In this document: positions 9,168 to 17,998 of the stretch, in pieces | How the letters are laid out: every line of letters begins with the position of its first letter | How positions within the stretch are numbered: the stretch's first letter is position 1 | DNA from: Flavobacterium sp. | Lineage (GTDB): Bacteria > Bacteroidota > Bacteroidia > Flavobacteriales > Flavobacteriaceae | Assembly (NCBI RefSeq): GCF_039595935.1 | Contig: NZ_JBCNKR010000006.1 | Location: forward strand, 2,948,001 to 3,012,000 | Length of the DNA stretch: 64,000 nt | Direction of reading: 5' to 3' | The notes under the pieces: model-generated | Database searches by the model: none | What the model was told of the DNA's origin: nothing | The model's input: only the letters and a program-made list of their open reading frames with translations | Program-made: the position numbers and the translations under genes

Positions 9168-10007
9168 ATGAAAAACTTTATCCTATTATTTTTTTTATTT
9201 CCGCTGTTAACCTTCTCCCAAACCGATTTATTGTCCGGGGTAGAAACTCCTTCTGCAAAAGAAAAAGTGACATCTGCATTCAAAGCCTTAAAAATCGTTA
9301 ATCTCGAATCTACAAAATTGGCAGCAAAAGGCGATTTGTATTTTGTTGTTGCACACCGATTCGGCTCTATTAAAGATGGCTTTGAAGGTTTCTATGGACT
9401 GGATAATGCCAATACGCAGATTAAATTTATTTACGGTCTAACAAATGGACTCAACGTAAGTGCCGCCAGAAGTGAATTTGCTTATGACTTTGCAACAAAA
9501 TATATGCTGTTTCCTCAAATAAAAGACGGCTTTCCTGTTACTATTGCCGGTTTTAATAGTTTATCTATTAATAACACATTAAAAGAAAGTCTGTATCCGA
9601 AACTTCAATTTAAAGACAGGCTGACTTATGTTGCGCAGCTGCTGATTTCAAGAAAATTTTCTGAAAAGCTGTCTTTAGAAATTGTGCCGTCATTCTTTCA
9701 TCAAAATTTTGTTGAAGATGTAGATCAAAGCAATTCCCAATATGCCATAGGATTTGGAGGGAGGTATAAATTCGCTAAGCGCTGGTCCTTAAATATGGAT
9801 TATGCGGCGCATTTAAACAGAGCGCCAAATTCACTTTATAAAAATCCGCTGTCTATTGGTTTTGATCTGGAAACGGGCGGACATGTTTTCCAGATGCATT
9901 TTACCAGTTCACAGGCAATTGATGAGGCTGGATATCTAGGAAGAACCACTGGCGACTGGACAAAAGGAGATATATTTTTTGGATTTAATCTTGCCAGGGT
10001 TTTCTAG
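9168..10007 (+). CDS. DUF5777-family outer-membrane beta-barrel protein
   Basis: The product has 279 residues with a signal peptide (1-17, ending TFSQ). Family hallmarks include TSAFKALKIVNLEST, GDLYFVVAHRFG and the repeated barrel-type strands ending in FGFNLARVF. The function is unknown. Genes of this family commonly stand next to cytochrome and YceI genes, as here. It is likely co-transcribed with the OB-fold gene 27 bases upstream. A gap of about 130 bases carrying a promoter-like element separates it from the next gene. Confidence 0.75.
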   Translation: MKNFILLFFLFPLLTFSQTDLLSGVETPSAKEKVTSAFKALKIVNLESTKLAAKGDLYFVVAHRFGSIKDGFEGFYGLDNANTQIKFIYGLTNGLNVSAARSEFAYDFATKYMLFPQIKDGFPVTIAGFNSLSINNTLKESLYPKLQFKDRLTYVAQLLISRKFSEKLSLEIVPSFFHQNFVEDVDQSNSQYAIGFGGRYKFAKRWSLNMDYAAHLNRAPNSLYKNPLSIGFDLETGGHVFQMHFTSSQAIDEAGYLGRTTGDWTKGDIFFGFNLARVF

Positions 10008-10082
10008 TATCTACTTTATAATTAAATTATTAGGTAATTTCTGTATTTAAAATGATTCTAAATTAATCGATTTTCTATTATT

Positions 10083-10119
10083 TCTAAAACCGCAGCTCTA
10101 AAGTACACGTAGATAATTT
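10083..10119 (+). promoter_or_regulatory. Upstream region with two shared elements
   Basis: It contains TCTAAAACCGCAG (10083-10095), repeated exactly at 11297-11309 before hemA, and ACGTAGATAATTT (10107-10119), repeated exactly at 8719-8731. The combination suggests coordinated control of the genes at 8.75, 10.1 and 11.4 kb. The binding factor is unknown. Confidence 0.4.
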
Positions 10120-10137
10120 TAAAACCATAAAAAAATT

Positions 10138-10572
10138 ATGAAGACTAATAAAATAATCAAAAAAGGACTTTTAATTCTGAGCGGCATATTTGTACTGTTT
10201 GCCGCGATTTTGCTTTTTCACATTATAACGGCCAAACCGCCCGTTTATGACACCCCAAATCTCCAAGTAAGCAGAATCGATTTTAAATCAGATATTGATT
10301 CTCTGCAGGCCAGAAAAATTTGTGCCGACCTTAGAAGCATAAAAGGCCTGACATCAGACTCTATCATCGTTAAAAGAAATGTTGTGGTGTATTTCCACAA
10401 TAATAAAATTACAAACTCGGAGAAAGTTTTCAACGAGTTGATGGCTAAAGGACGTTACGATGCGCAGCGCTATATTTTACCGGCAAATTTAGCAGACAAA
10501 GAAGTCTGCCCAATGAATCAAAATAGTTTGAGCTATAAACTGTCTCAAAAGATAAATCGTTTTTTTAATTAA
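10138..10572 (+). CDS. Anchored HMA-like (ferredoxin-fold) protein lacking the metal cysteines
   Basis: This 144-residue protein has an N-terminal membrane anchor (about 8-31). The segment from about 52 to 105 (DIDSLQARKICADLRSIKG, DSIIVKRNVVVYFHN, NSEKVFNELMAKGRY) has the order and spacing of a heavy-metal-associated domain, but the CxxC loop is absent; it has only C62 plus a late cysteine in KEVCPMN. That fold assignment is by pattern and uncertain. The gene precedes a globin-like lipoprotein by 20 bases, so both are probably co-transcribed. Confidence 0.5.
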   Translation: MKTNKIIKKGLLILSGIFVLFAAILLFHIITAKPPVYDTPNLQVSRIDFKSDIDSLQARKICADLRSIKGLTSDSIIVKRNVVVYFHNNKITNSEKVFNELMAKGRYDAQRYILPANLADKEVCPMNQNSLSYKLSQKINRFFN

Positions 10573-10592
10573 CCCTTTAATACTTTAAATTT

Positions 10593-11183
10593 ATGAAAGT
10601 TTATTCAAAACTTACACTTAGTGTACTAATTGCTGCATCGGCAGCTATGATTTCCTGCAGCAGTAATGACGACGAAACCCCAGCACCGGTTAAGGCTTCT
10701 ATCTACGAGCGTTTAGGCGGAACTAAAATGGTTTCTGATCCTGATAATTCCGGCCAGATGATCGAGCAGGGGCGTTTGAGTTTCCGCAAAGTGGTAAATT
10801 CAACTATCGGATTGATTGTTGCTGATATCCAATCGAACGCGTCGGGTAATCTGCAGGCACATTTTGCCCCTTTATTAGCAGAAACTGGAACTACCCAGTC
10901 TACCAATATTGCTAAATTATCAGATAACCTTACTGATTTCTTTTCGTTTAATACCGGAGGTACCAATGCTGTAAATACATATTCTGGTTTGAGTATGTCG
11001 GCTGCGCATGATCCCGCAAAAAATCCTCGTATGGGAACAAAATCAAGCAATGCAGATTATACGAAATTTGAAGGATATGTTGGAGCTGCGGCCAATGCGA
11101 ATGGCGTTGCTTCGAATACAGAACTTTATACTGATATTGTTGCTGTTTTAGAATCATTGAGAACTCCTATAGTTCAAAAATAA
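10593..11183 (+). CDS. Lipoprotein related to group I truncated haemoglobin
   Basis: The protein has 196 residues, with a lipobox ending at C22 (AAMISC). The rest follows the truncated-globin order: SIYERLGG at 36-43, then LSDNLTDFFSFNTGG, YSGLSMSAAHDP with a candidate proximal haem-binding H139, a YTKFEGYVGAAANANGV segment, and a final helix before TPIV. It is longer than a standard group I globin, with extra loops after GGT and after the histidine. A surface-attached globin could bind haem, oxygen or NO; this is inference. It ends the rightward haem-related set and has a strong terminator. Confidence 0.65.
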   Translation: MKVYSKLTLSVLIAASAAMISCSSNDDETPAPVKASIYERLGGTKMVSDPDNSGQMIEQGRLSFRKVVNSTIGLIVADIQSNASGNLQAHFAPLLAETGTTQSTNIAKLSDNLTDFFSFNTGGTNAVNTYSGLSMSAAHDPAKNPRMGTKSSNADYTKFEGYVGAAANANGVASNTELYTDIVAVLESLRTPIVQK

Positions 11184-11192
11184 ATTTCTTCT

Positions 11193-11226
11193 CAAAACGC
11201 TGCCTGAAAAAGGCAGCGTTTTATAT
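11193..11226 (+). terminator. Rho-independent terminator
   Basis: A 10-base perfect stem (11196-11205 with 11211-11220) and short loop are followed by a T-rich tail right after the globin-like gene. Confidence 0.85.
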
Positions 11227-11296
11227 TTCAATACTATTTGAAGTATATAAATATTTTTCAAAACCTGTTAGTTAGCTTTATAATTCCTGGAAATTA

Positions 11297-11309
11297 TCTA
11301 AAACCGCAG
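11297..11309 (+). promoter_or_regulatory. Shared 13-mer (TCTAAAACCGCAG) upstream of hemA
   Basis: This is identical to 10083-10095. It lies about 100 bases before the hemA start. It may be an operator for a regulator common to both genes. Confidence 0.35.
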
Positions 11310-11409
11310 TTTAGGTCCATTTATTCCATAGTGATCTAAAAAGCATTTCCGGCGCTGTTATATAAATCTGCAGGCAATAATTTTTGAACCTTTTAAGGAA
11401 ACCATAAAT

Positions 11410-12714
11410 ATGGAAAATTTTAATATGTCCAGATCCTCCACTTTTTATGCATTGGGGTTAAGCTACAAGAAAGCAGATGCAGTTATCAGAGGAAAATTTA
11501 GTCTAGATGCTAAATCACAATCTGATTTATTGCTGCAGGCCAAGGCAGAAGGGATAGAATCATTGGTAGTTACTTCTACCTGCAATAGAACTGAAATTTA
11601 TGGTTTTGCCCATCATCCTTATCAACTCATCAAACTGCTTTGCGAGAACAGCAATGGCTCTGTAGAAGAATTTCGGCAGGCTGCTTATATATATAAGAAT
11701 GAAGAAGCTGTCAGCCATATGTTCCGGGTAGGAACAGGTTTAGACAGTCAGATTCTGGGTGATTTTGAAATCATCAGCCAGATTAAAACCGCCTTTAACA
11801 ATAGTAAACGGGAAGGTTTGGTCAATACATTTCTGGACCGGCTGGTAAATACAGTTATTCAGGCGAGCAAAAAAGTTAAAACGGAGACGAAAATTTCTTC
11901 TGGTGCAACATCGGTTTCTTTTGCATCAGTGCAGTATATTATCCGAAATGTGGCGGATATTGGAAACAAAAATATTTTGCTGTTCGGAACGGGGAAAATA
12001 GGAAGAAATACGTGCGAAAACTTAGTAAAACATACTAAAAACAGCCATATTGCCCTTATAAACAGAACAAAAAACAAAGCCGAATTACTGGCTGGCAAGC
12101 TGAATGTTATTGTAAAAGATTATGCTGATTTAAAACAGGAACTGCAGCAGGCCGATGTGCTGGTTGTAGCTACAGGAGCACAAAATCCCACTATTGACAA
12201 AACATCGCTTGCTTTACAGAAACCCTTATTGATTCTGGATTTATCCATCCCGCGCAATGTAGATGCCAATGTAGAAGAAATCCCCGGTGTAACTTTAATA
12301 CATCTGGATGATCTGTCTCAAATTACGGATGACACGCTGGAAAAGAGAAAACAGCATATTCCTGCTGCAGAAGCCATTATTGATGATCTGAAATTAGAAC
12401 TGAATACCTGGGTGAACGGCCGAAAATGTGCTCCGACTATTCATGCCTTAAAATCCAAGCTAAATGATATTGTATCAGCAGAATTTGCTTTTCAAAAAAG
12501 GAAAACAACCCATTTTGATGATGCACAGATGGATTTAATCAGTTCAAGAATTATTCAAAAATTAACAAACCATTTTGCCAGCCATTTAAAAAATGAAAAC
12601 ACTTCAGTGGATCAAAGCATTGAATTTATTGAAAAAGTATTTCAGATAGGGCATCTTGCACTGGATAAGGCTTCTTCACCAATAGAAGAAAAATACAAAA
12701 TCAATCTGTCATAA
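11410..12714 (+). CDS. hemA: Glutamyl-tRNA reductase
   Basis: This NADPH-dependent enzyme makes glutamate-1-semialdehyde from glutamyl-tRNA(Glu), the first committed step of C5-pathway tetrapyrrole synthesis. The 434-residue product shows the catalytic cysteine C58 in STCNRTE, the conserved GTGLDSQILGD segment, a Rossmann motif LLFGTGKIGR and the dimerisation domain (about 330-425). It stands alone, without hemC or other pathway genes after it, so it may be a second copy linked to the nearby haem protein genes; that cannot be settled from this window. An ATG six codons later is also possible as start. Confidence 0.93.
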   Translation: MENFNMSRSSTFYALGLSYKKADAVIRGKFSLDAKSQSDLLLQAKAEGIESLVVTSTCNRTEIYGFAHHPYQLIKLLCENSNGSVEEFRQAAYIYKNEEAVSHMFRVGTGLDSQILGDFEIISQIKTAFNNSKREGLVNTFLDRLVNTVIQASKKVKTETKISSGATSVSFASVQYIIRNVADIGNKNILLFGTGKIGRNTCENLVKHTKNSHIALINRTKNKAELLAGKLNVIVKDYADLKQELQQADVLVVATGAQNPTIDKTSLALQKPLLILDLSIPRNVDANVEEIPGVTLIHLDDLSQITDDTLEKRKQHIPAAEAIIDDLKLELNTWVNGRKCAPTIHALKSKLNDIVSAEFAFQKRKTTHFDDAQMDLISSRIIQKLTNHFASHLKNENTSVDQSIEFIEKVFQIGHLALDKASSPIEEKYKINLS

Positions 12715-13319
12715 ATGCTTAATCAGCTGCAGTTTCAAAGCTTACCAGAGTACTGAAACAAGACATGCAAAAATAGAACCCGTCAGCTGCGCTGCACGCT
12801 GCGACGGGCTTGTCCATAAACATAATCTTCCAAAAAATGTTTACTTAATTCTGCATGGGAGTAATCAATTCCTCATTTTGTAAAGTTAGACTAATTGATT
12901 TGGTGATAATTACATAATTATTAATTAATTTTATAATTAGCTTTTCTACTATAAATTACTTCACATCATTGATTCATGTTATAAAAGAGGCGGGCCGTCG
13001 CACCAAACGCTTCAGGAGAAAACTAATTTTTTGTCTCAGCTGAGCAATAATTGATAATCGGAGAGTGAGAGCGGAAAATTCAATAAATTATAAATAGTTA
13101 ACCATTTATAATGGATTTTCATTATTTCAATTAAATAGAAATCTAAATAAAAGGAGTATGGGGCTATTCCATTTTTGGTGTTCGAATCCTGTTGGCTTTT
13201 AACTTAGCCTGCGCTTCAGTTTATCTTATTTTTAAAGTGAATTTGGAAGATGATTTTAGCTTTTTTACTATGGCTAAGGGGGTTGTGTAAAGTTCCGCCA
13301 GAGTGCAGTATTGAATCCC
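12715..13319. other. Gene-free stretch between hemA and the anti-sigma gene
   Basis: There is no supported gene. A GC-rich hairpin with arms CCCGTC/GACGGG lies at about 12778-12809 and may end hemA. A string at about 13177-13200 resembles a tRNA T-arm (GTTCGAATCC) but has no cloverleaf around it. Confidence 0.5.
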
Positions 13320-13357
13320 AAAAAGCGCATATTGAACAGGATCAATATGCGCTTTTT
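13320..13357. terminator. Strong hairpin terminator
   Basis: A perfect 16-base stem (13320-13335 with 13342-13357), with A-run and T-run ends that work in both directions. It lies just after the stop of the leftward anti-sigma gene. Confidence 0.85.
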
Positions 13358-13377
13358 ATTTAGGTCTTTTTATGGAA

Positions 13378-14166
13378 TTAGACTTTTCCTAAAGTATAAA
13401 GCTGTTCCATTGTAGGTGTGAGGCTTCCCCCTGCAGGTTCCAGCGTGATGCCAAAAGCTTCAGCTGAATCGGTTTGGCTTACAGCGAAGATTTTTTGAGA
13501 GTTTTCTTCAAAATTATCCAGCAGACCAATACTTGTCGGGGTAAGCACCGGACTTAGTTTTAAAGACCAAACCTGGTAAACCATTCCTTTTGGAGGGTTT
13601 GGCAGACCTGCCGCGTCGATATAAGTCGTTTTTGTTTCTCTGTTCCAATACACTTTTGCAAATGATGCCGGAGATACTGATTGTCCGCCCAGAGTAACGC
13701 TTGTATTTTTAATGTCTCTCACAATGCTCAGATTTTTCTCAGTCTGTTTATTCTGCTGGTCTAAAATAGCATATTCTCTTTCAATTTTATTTTTTTCCCC
13801 TCCAGCCTCAGAGACTGCCTGTTTGGATTTTGTCAGTTCTAAAGTCTGATATCCAAAACCTAACAATAATAATACTGCAGCCGCCCAGCCCAGGTACTGC
13901 GGACGTTTTGATGCTGGTTTTATATCGACAACTTTAGTATGTTTAAGCTCTAAACGCGCTTTTGTTTTCTCGAAATTGGCAGCCGAATGGAAAGGTGAGA
14001 AGCTTGATGATAAGGCTGAAACAGCTTTTTCTATAGAAATGATTTCACTTTCAATCTCAGGGTTTTCTCTGGCCAGTTCGGCAATTTCCAGGTTCTCTTT
14101 TTCTGTCAGCAGGCCGTAAACGTAAAGTTCTAAAATGCCTGATTCAATATATTGCTTATCTTCCAT
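13378..14166 (-). CDS. Anti-sigma factor, RskA-like
   Basis: The membrane protein has 262 residues: a cytoplasmic N-terminal sigma-binding region (about 1-95, LELYVYGLLTEKENLEIAEL), a single membrane segment (about 92-112, YLGWAAAVLLLLGFGYQ), a coiled stretch, and a C-terminal RskA domain (VYWNRETKTTYIDAAGLPNPPKGMVYQVW...FGITLEPAGGSLTPT). It should hold the partner sigma factor inactive until a signal at the envelope. Its start codon overlaps the sigma gene stop by one base (TAATG), which implies translational coupling. Confidence 0.9.
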   Translation of the reverse strand: MEDKQYIESGILELYVYGLLTEKENLEIAELARENPEIESEIISIEKAVSALSSSFSPFHSAANFEKTKARLELKHTKVVDIKPASKRPQYLGWAAAVLLLLGFGYQTLELTKSKQAVSEAGGEKNKIEREYAILDQQNKQTEKNLSIVRDIKNTSVTLGGQSVSPASFAKVYWNRETKTTYIDAAGLPNPPKGMVYQVWSLKLSPVLTPTSIGLLDNFEENSQKIFAVSQTDSAEAFGITLEPAGGSLTPTMEQLYTLGKV

Positions 14167-14696
14167 TATATCTTTAAATAATTTCTTAAATCGTTGATAC
14201 AGTTTCTGTTTTGTGTCTTTACAGTTCCCAAAGGTATAGCTAATTCTTCTGAAGCTTCCTGCTGGGTATATCCCTTAAAGAATAGCAGATCAATAATCTC
14301 GATACATTTTGGTTTCAGTTTTTTAACGAACTCCTGAATGCCAATTGCATCTAGTTTATTAGCTAATTTATTACTGTCATCTAACAGATTTACGAAATTA
14401 TCCGAAGAAAGGTTTTTTTGGGTGTTGTTGAAATTTTTGGATCGCAGCTTGTCAATAGATGTATTCCTTGCAATATTAAGGATCCAAGTGTAGAACCGGC
14501 CCTTGCTTTCGCTGTAGCTATCGATGTTTTTCCAGATTTTTACAAAGACTTCCTGCAGGACATCTTCGGCTTCTTCGCGGTTTTTTACCAGAACATTTAT
14601 GACCGAAAACAAGCTTTTTGAATACATATCATAGAGATGGGTGAAAGCCCTTTCATCTTTTTTGCGGATTAATACCAATAATTCTTCTTGGCTCAT
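14166..14696 (-). CDS. ECF RNA polymerase sigma factor
   Basis: This ECF sigma factor (176 residues) has region 2 (AFTHLYDMYSKSLFSVINVLVKNREEAEDVLQEVFVKIWKNI, about 16-58) and region 4 (KCIEIIDLLFFKGYTQQEASEELAIPLGTVKTQNRNCINDLR, about 129-172). It pairs with the overlapping RskA-like anti-sigma gene. It is divergent from the siderophore operon starting at 15.3 kb, but the RskA-type partner argues against a FecI/FecR iron-starvation circuit. The regulon is unknown. Confidence 0.92.
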   Translation of the reverse strand: MSQEELLVLIRKKDERAFTHLYDMYSKSLFSVINVLVKNREEAEDVLQEVFVKIWKNIDSYSESKGRFYTWILNIARNTSIDKLRSKNFNNTQKNLSSDNFVNLLDDSNKLANKLDAIGIQEFVKKLKPKCIEIIDLLFFKGYTQQEASEELAIPLGTVKTQNRNCINDLRNYLKI

Positions 14697-14848
14697 AGGA
14701 TTGGATTTAAAGCTTAAATAAATTTTGATTTCTTAGAAAGTGGTAATGCCGGATAAAGGTAATTTATTTTTTACGTAACTGGCCCAAAAGCAGAAATAAA
14801 GGATATCACTTTCAAAATGCCAATTTTCGTGGGGTTATACTGAAGAAT

Positions 14849-14940
14849 TTTTAGGAGCTCTTCCCGCTATACGTTCCAATCTTTTGCGCCGAACCCCGCC
14901 GAAAAAGGATTTCCACTGCTATCGGGGCTAAAAAGTTAAA
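14849..14940. repeat. Dispersed 90-base repeat, copy 2
   Basis: It aligns with 3447-3537 over its full length, with scattered substitutions and one small indel. It lies between divergent genes, like copy 1 outside any coding region. Both copies face the same way. Confidence 0.75.
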
Positions 14941-15097
14941 AAGACAATTCGGAAACAAACCAATTTTTTGCTTTAGTGAAGCAACAGTTATATTTGAAAA
15001 AACGAGAGCGGGAAATTCAGTGGCTTTACAAATTTGGTTTAGTTATCCTGTTAAGGATTGATGTAAAATGAAAAAAACAACCTATTTATTGGGTAAG

Positions 15098-15122
15098 ATT
15101 GTCGTGACATTGCCACGACAAT
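15098..15122. promoter_or_regulatory. Perfect inverted repeat, possible operator
   Basis: ATTGTCGTG and CACGACAAT are separated by 7 bases. It is not followed by a T-run, so an operator for the divergent genes is more likely than a terminator. The factor is unknown. Confidence 0.4.
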
Positions 15123-15328
15123 TGATCTTCAATTATGTCTTGACGGTCGCATTATTATGGTTATGCAATTGTTCTTTATTAGATTAACTTTTTAATGTTA
15201 ACACCTTGAATTATGTTAAAAAAAACAGGTATGAGAGAACCGTTTTAATCCCAAGTATTATAAATAGACAAAGTGGTGTTTTTGGTAAAGAAAACAAGAA
15301 CTTTATTTAAGATAAAAACAAAAAAGAG

Positions 15329-15336
15329 TACTTTTG
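15329..15336 (+). promoter_or_regulatory. Bacteroidota -7 promoter core of the siderophore operon
   Basis: TACTTTTG fits the TAnnTTTG core. A -33 element is not clear. The core lies about 25 bases before the TTG start at 15361, which leaves a very short leader and argues against the earlier in-frame TTG at 15334, which falls inside the core. Confidence 0.5.
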
Positions 15337-15360
15337 CGCTCCATAAACAAAACAATAACT

Positions 15361-15738
15361 TTGAAAAAGTATCTAATCGTATTGCTTGGCTGCATTATTT
15401 TAGTGCCATCATTTGGCAGTGTTTTTGTTTATGTATCTTTTAAACTAGAGCAGCAAGAAATTGTAAAAACAATCTGCGTACAGCGAAAAATGGTTTTTAA
15501 TACCTGTAACGGACGCTGTGAACTTCAAAAAAGTCTAAAGAAATACGACGACAACGAAAAGAAAATGCAGAACAACCTTAAAGAAAAAACAGAGTTGGTT
15601 TACATTTTAAACACTTCAAATAAGACTTTCAAATTATTAGAACCTATTGAAATCAAAGCTGGCTTTTCGGCTAGATTCGACAATAAGCCTGTTTCTGTTT
15701 TAACAGAGACTTTCCGTCCCCCTTCTCTTTTTATATAA
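15361..15738 (+). CDS. Small exported CNGxC-motif protein
   Basis: The product has 125 residues when started at the TTG at 15361, which gives a normal membrane/signal segment (KKYLIVLLGCIILVPSFGSVFVYVSF). It then has ICVQRKMVFNTCNGRCELQKSL, a cysteine pattern I recognise from small proteins encoded beside metal or siderophore TonB receptors in Bacteroidota, followed by a charged coiled stretch. The cysteines could bind metal, but no function is established. It leads an operon with a siderophore receptor and a PepSY protein. Confidence 0.6.
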   Translation: MKKYLIVLLGCIILVPSFGSVFVYVSFKLEQQEIVKTICVQRKMVFNTCNGRCELQKSLKKYDDNEKKMQNNLKEKTELVYILNTSNKTFKLLEPIEIKAGFSARFDNKPVSVLTETFRPPSLFI

Positions 15739-15844
15739 ATTATAATTTCCATTGCAATTCCTATTGGAATAATTTTTCATTGTTGTATAACAATGAAAGA
15801 TTGCTTGCACTTTAATAAAATTAAAATTATATAAAAATTACAAA

Positions 15845-17977
15845 ATGAAAAAAGTACTATTTTTTGCGGCAGCTTTGACGGCTTCACTACAAATCTATGC
15901 GCAAAAAAAAGACAGCATATCGGGCAAATATACCTTAATGGACGAGGTGATTATTGAAGGAGTCAGAAAGTCCAAAGATGTTTCCAGTGAACTGGCTTCT
16001 AAATTGCCACTCAAGAACCTGGAAAATCCTCAGGTGACCGCTTCGGTCTCACCGCAGCTTATTAAAAACAGAAATTTTTTCACTCAAGGCGAAATGCTCA
16101 AAAATGCCACAGGTGTTGCGCCCAGCTGGGCAGGAATTTCACCTTATTATTCCATCCGGGGATTTCGTACCCGATCGAGCTTCAGAAATGGCGTAAACGG
16201 TTATGTGGCCTCTGATATGGATCCGGCAAACATCGCCCAGTTAGAAGTAATTAAAGGACCAAGCGCTGTAATTTTTGGCGGAGGCGGCGCAACTATGATT
16301 ACTTTTGGAGGACTAATTAATCGGGTTACCCTAAAACCACAACAGACCACTTTTGCTGACATTACTGTAATGGGCGGATCTTACAATCTGCAACGTGCAA
16401 CTCTTGATATCAATACACCTCTTGACAAAGATGGAAAGGTTCTTGCCCGTTTAACCGGCGCTTATAACTACAATGATACTTTTCAGGACCAGGGTTTTTC
16501 AAAAACATTTTTTTTAGCTCCAAGTATTTCTTATAAAATCAGCGATGATTTAAATATTCAGCTTGATGCCGAAATTTTAAACAAAACCGCTACCAACAAT
16601 CCGCTTTACCAGGTGGCTTTGGGGACTGCTAAATCAGCAGATGAACTCCATTTGGATTATTACCGTTCTTTCAATGACAACTCACTTACACTCAATAATA
16701 AGGCAGTAAATATTTACGGAAAAGTCATTTACAGGCTTTCAGAGAATTGGAAATCGGAAACCAATTTAATTTCAGTCAATAATAAAACTCCGGGCGATTA
16801 CATCCGATTAAGATTAGATGATAACAGCCAGAATGTGACGCGAAGAGTGTACAGAATGTATCCGGAAAACATTACCAGCCAGCAGATCCAGCAGGATTTT
16901 GTGGGGAATTTCAAAATTGGCAGTGTGAAAAACCGGCTGATTGCGGGGGTTGAATACTATCATTATCTCTATGGGATTGCCAGTAAATCTATGAATTTTA
17001 CTAAAGTTTCAGCTGCTGGGACAGATCCTGAGAATGCTAATTTTAATAATGAATACATTTCCGGTCAATTGGCCTTAAAACCCTATGGAGAGAATTATAA
17101 GGCAATTCAGGATCATTATTCCCTATATATTTCAGACGTTATCAACCCTTTGGAGAATTTAAGTGTAATGCTTAGTGCCCGAATCAATTACATCAATAAC
17201 AAAGGGACTGAGGATTTATTAACAGCGACAACTACCGGGGATTACACACAAACGGCTGTTTCTCCGAAATTGGGAATCAATTACCAGATTATCCCTGAAA
17301 GAATAGCATTATTTGCTAATTATATGAATGGTTTTCAGCCGCAGGCACCGCAGTCGGTAAACGGGCAGATGACCAATTTCCAGCCCGTTTATGGAAACCA
17401 GTGGGAATCGGGAGTTAAAGTTTCCCTGAAAAAGAACCTGTTGGATGCCGTTTTGAGCTATTATAATATTGATCTAACCAATGCGGTAAGACAAAATCCA
17501 AATGATACGGCTTCCTATCTGCAGGATGGCGAGCAGCGCAGTAAAGGTTTTGAAGCAGATTTAGAATCAAATCCGATGAAAGGACTGTTTTTGCATGCTG
17601 GTTTTGCTTATAATGACAGTAAACTTATTGTTTCCGATGCACTTACTCAAGGGCTAAGGCCTGTAGATGCCGGTCCCAAACTTTCCGGAACCTGGTACGT
17701 GAATTACGCTCCGCAGTCAAAAGCTTTAAATGGCTTTTCATTAGGTATAGGCGGCAGTCATTATGGTAAAGATCTGATGATCAATAATATCAATGGCTCT
17801 TTTTATACGAATCCTTATACGGTAATCAACTCGGTGCTGAGTTTTGAGAAAACCCGTTATGTATTTTCACTTTCTGCCAATAACCTGCTCAACGAACATT
17901 ATTGGTATGGCGGCCGTGGTATGGTTACTCCGGGAACCCTTCGCCAGGTGATTTTATCTTTGAAATTAAAATTGTAA
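15845..17977 (+). CDS. TonB-dependent siderophore receptor
   Basis: This outer-membrane receptor of 710 residues takes up a ferric siderophore using TonB energy. It has a signal peptide (1-20, ending IYAQ), a plug domain (about 45-165, with YYSIRGFRTR and LEVIKGPSAVIFGGGG), and a long beta-barrel ending RQVILSLKLKL. There is no N-terminal signalling extension, consistent with the absence of a FecR-type partner. The order small protein, receptor, PepSY protein is a compact iron-uptake operon. The ligand cannot be told from sequence; the absence of a carboxypeptidase-like repeat separates it from SusC-type receptors. Confidence 0.93.
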   Translation: MKKVLFFAAALTASLQIYAQKKDSISGKYTLMDEVIIEGVRKSKDVSSELASKLPLKNLENPQVTASVSPQLIKNRNFFTQGEMLKNATGVAPSWAGISPYYSIRGFRTRSSFRNGVNGYVASDMDPANIAQLEVIKGPSAVIFGGGGATMITFGGLINRVTLKPQQTTFADITVMGGSYNLQRATLDINTPLDKDGKVLARLTGAYNYNDTFQDQGFSKTFFLAPSISYKISDDLNIQLDAEILNKTATNNPLYQVALGTAKSADELHLDYYRSFNDNSLTLNNKAVNIYGKVIYRLSENWKSETNLISVNNKTPGDYIRLRLDDNSQNVTRRVYRMYPENITSQQIQQDFVGNFKIGSVKNRLIAGVEYYHYLYGIASKSMNFTKVSAAGTDPENANFNNEYISGQLALKPYGENYKAIQDHYSLYISDVINPLENLSVMLSARINYINNKGTEDLLTATTTGDYTQTAVSPKLGINYQIIPERIALFANYMNGFQPQAPQSVNGQMTNFQPVYGNQWESGVKVSLKKNLLDAVLSYYNIDLTNAVRQNPNDTASYLQDGEQRSKGFEADLESNPMKGLFLHAGFAYNDSKLIVSDALTQGLRPVDAGPKLSGTWYVNYAPQSKALNGFSLGIGGSHYGKDLMINNINGSFYTNPYTVINSVLSFEKTRYVFSLSANNLLNEHYWYGGRGMVTPGTLRQVILSLKLKL

Positions 17978-17998
17978 TGCTGTAATTCAGAACTTCCA

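Larger units (their letters stand above)
14697..15328. other. Divergent intergenic region between sigma gene and siderophore operon
   Basis: It holds copy 2 of the 90-base dispersed repeat (14849-14940) and a perfect inverted repeat (15098-15122). No gene is visible. Confidence 0.6.

Noticed and set aside
13170..13205. Possible tRNA fragment with GTTCGAATCC
   Set aside because: The flanking bases do not pair as a T-stem, and no cloverleaf is visible.
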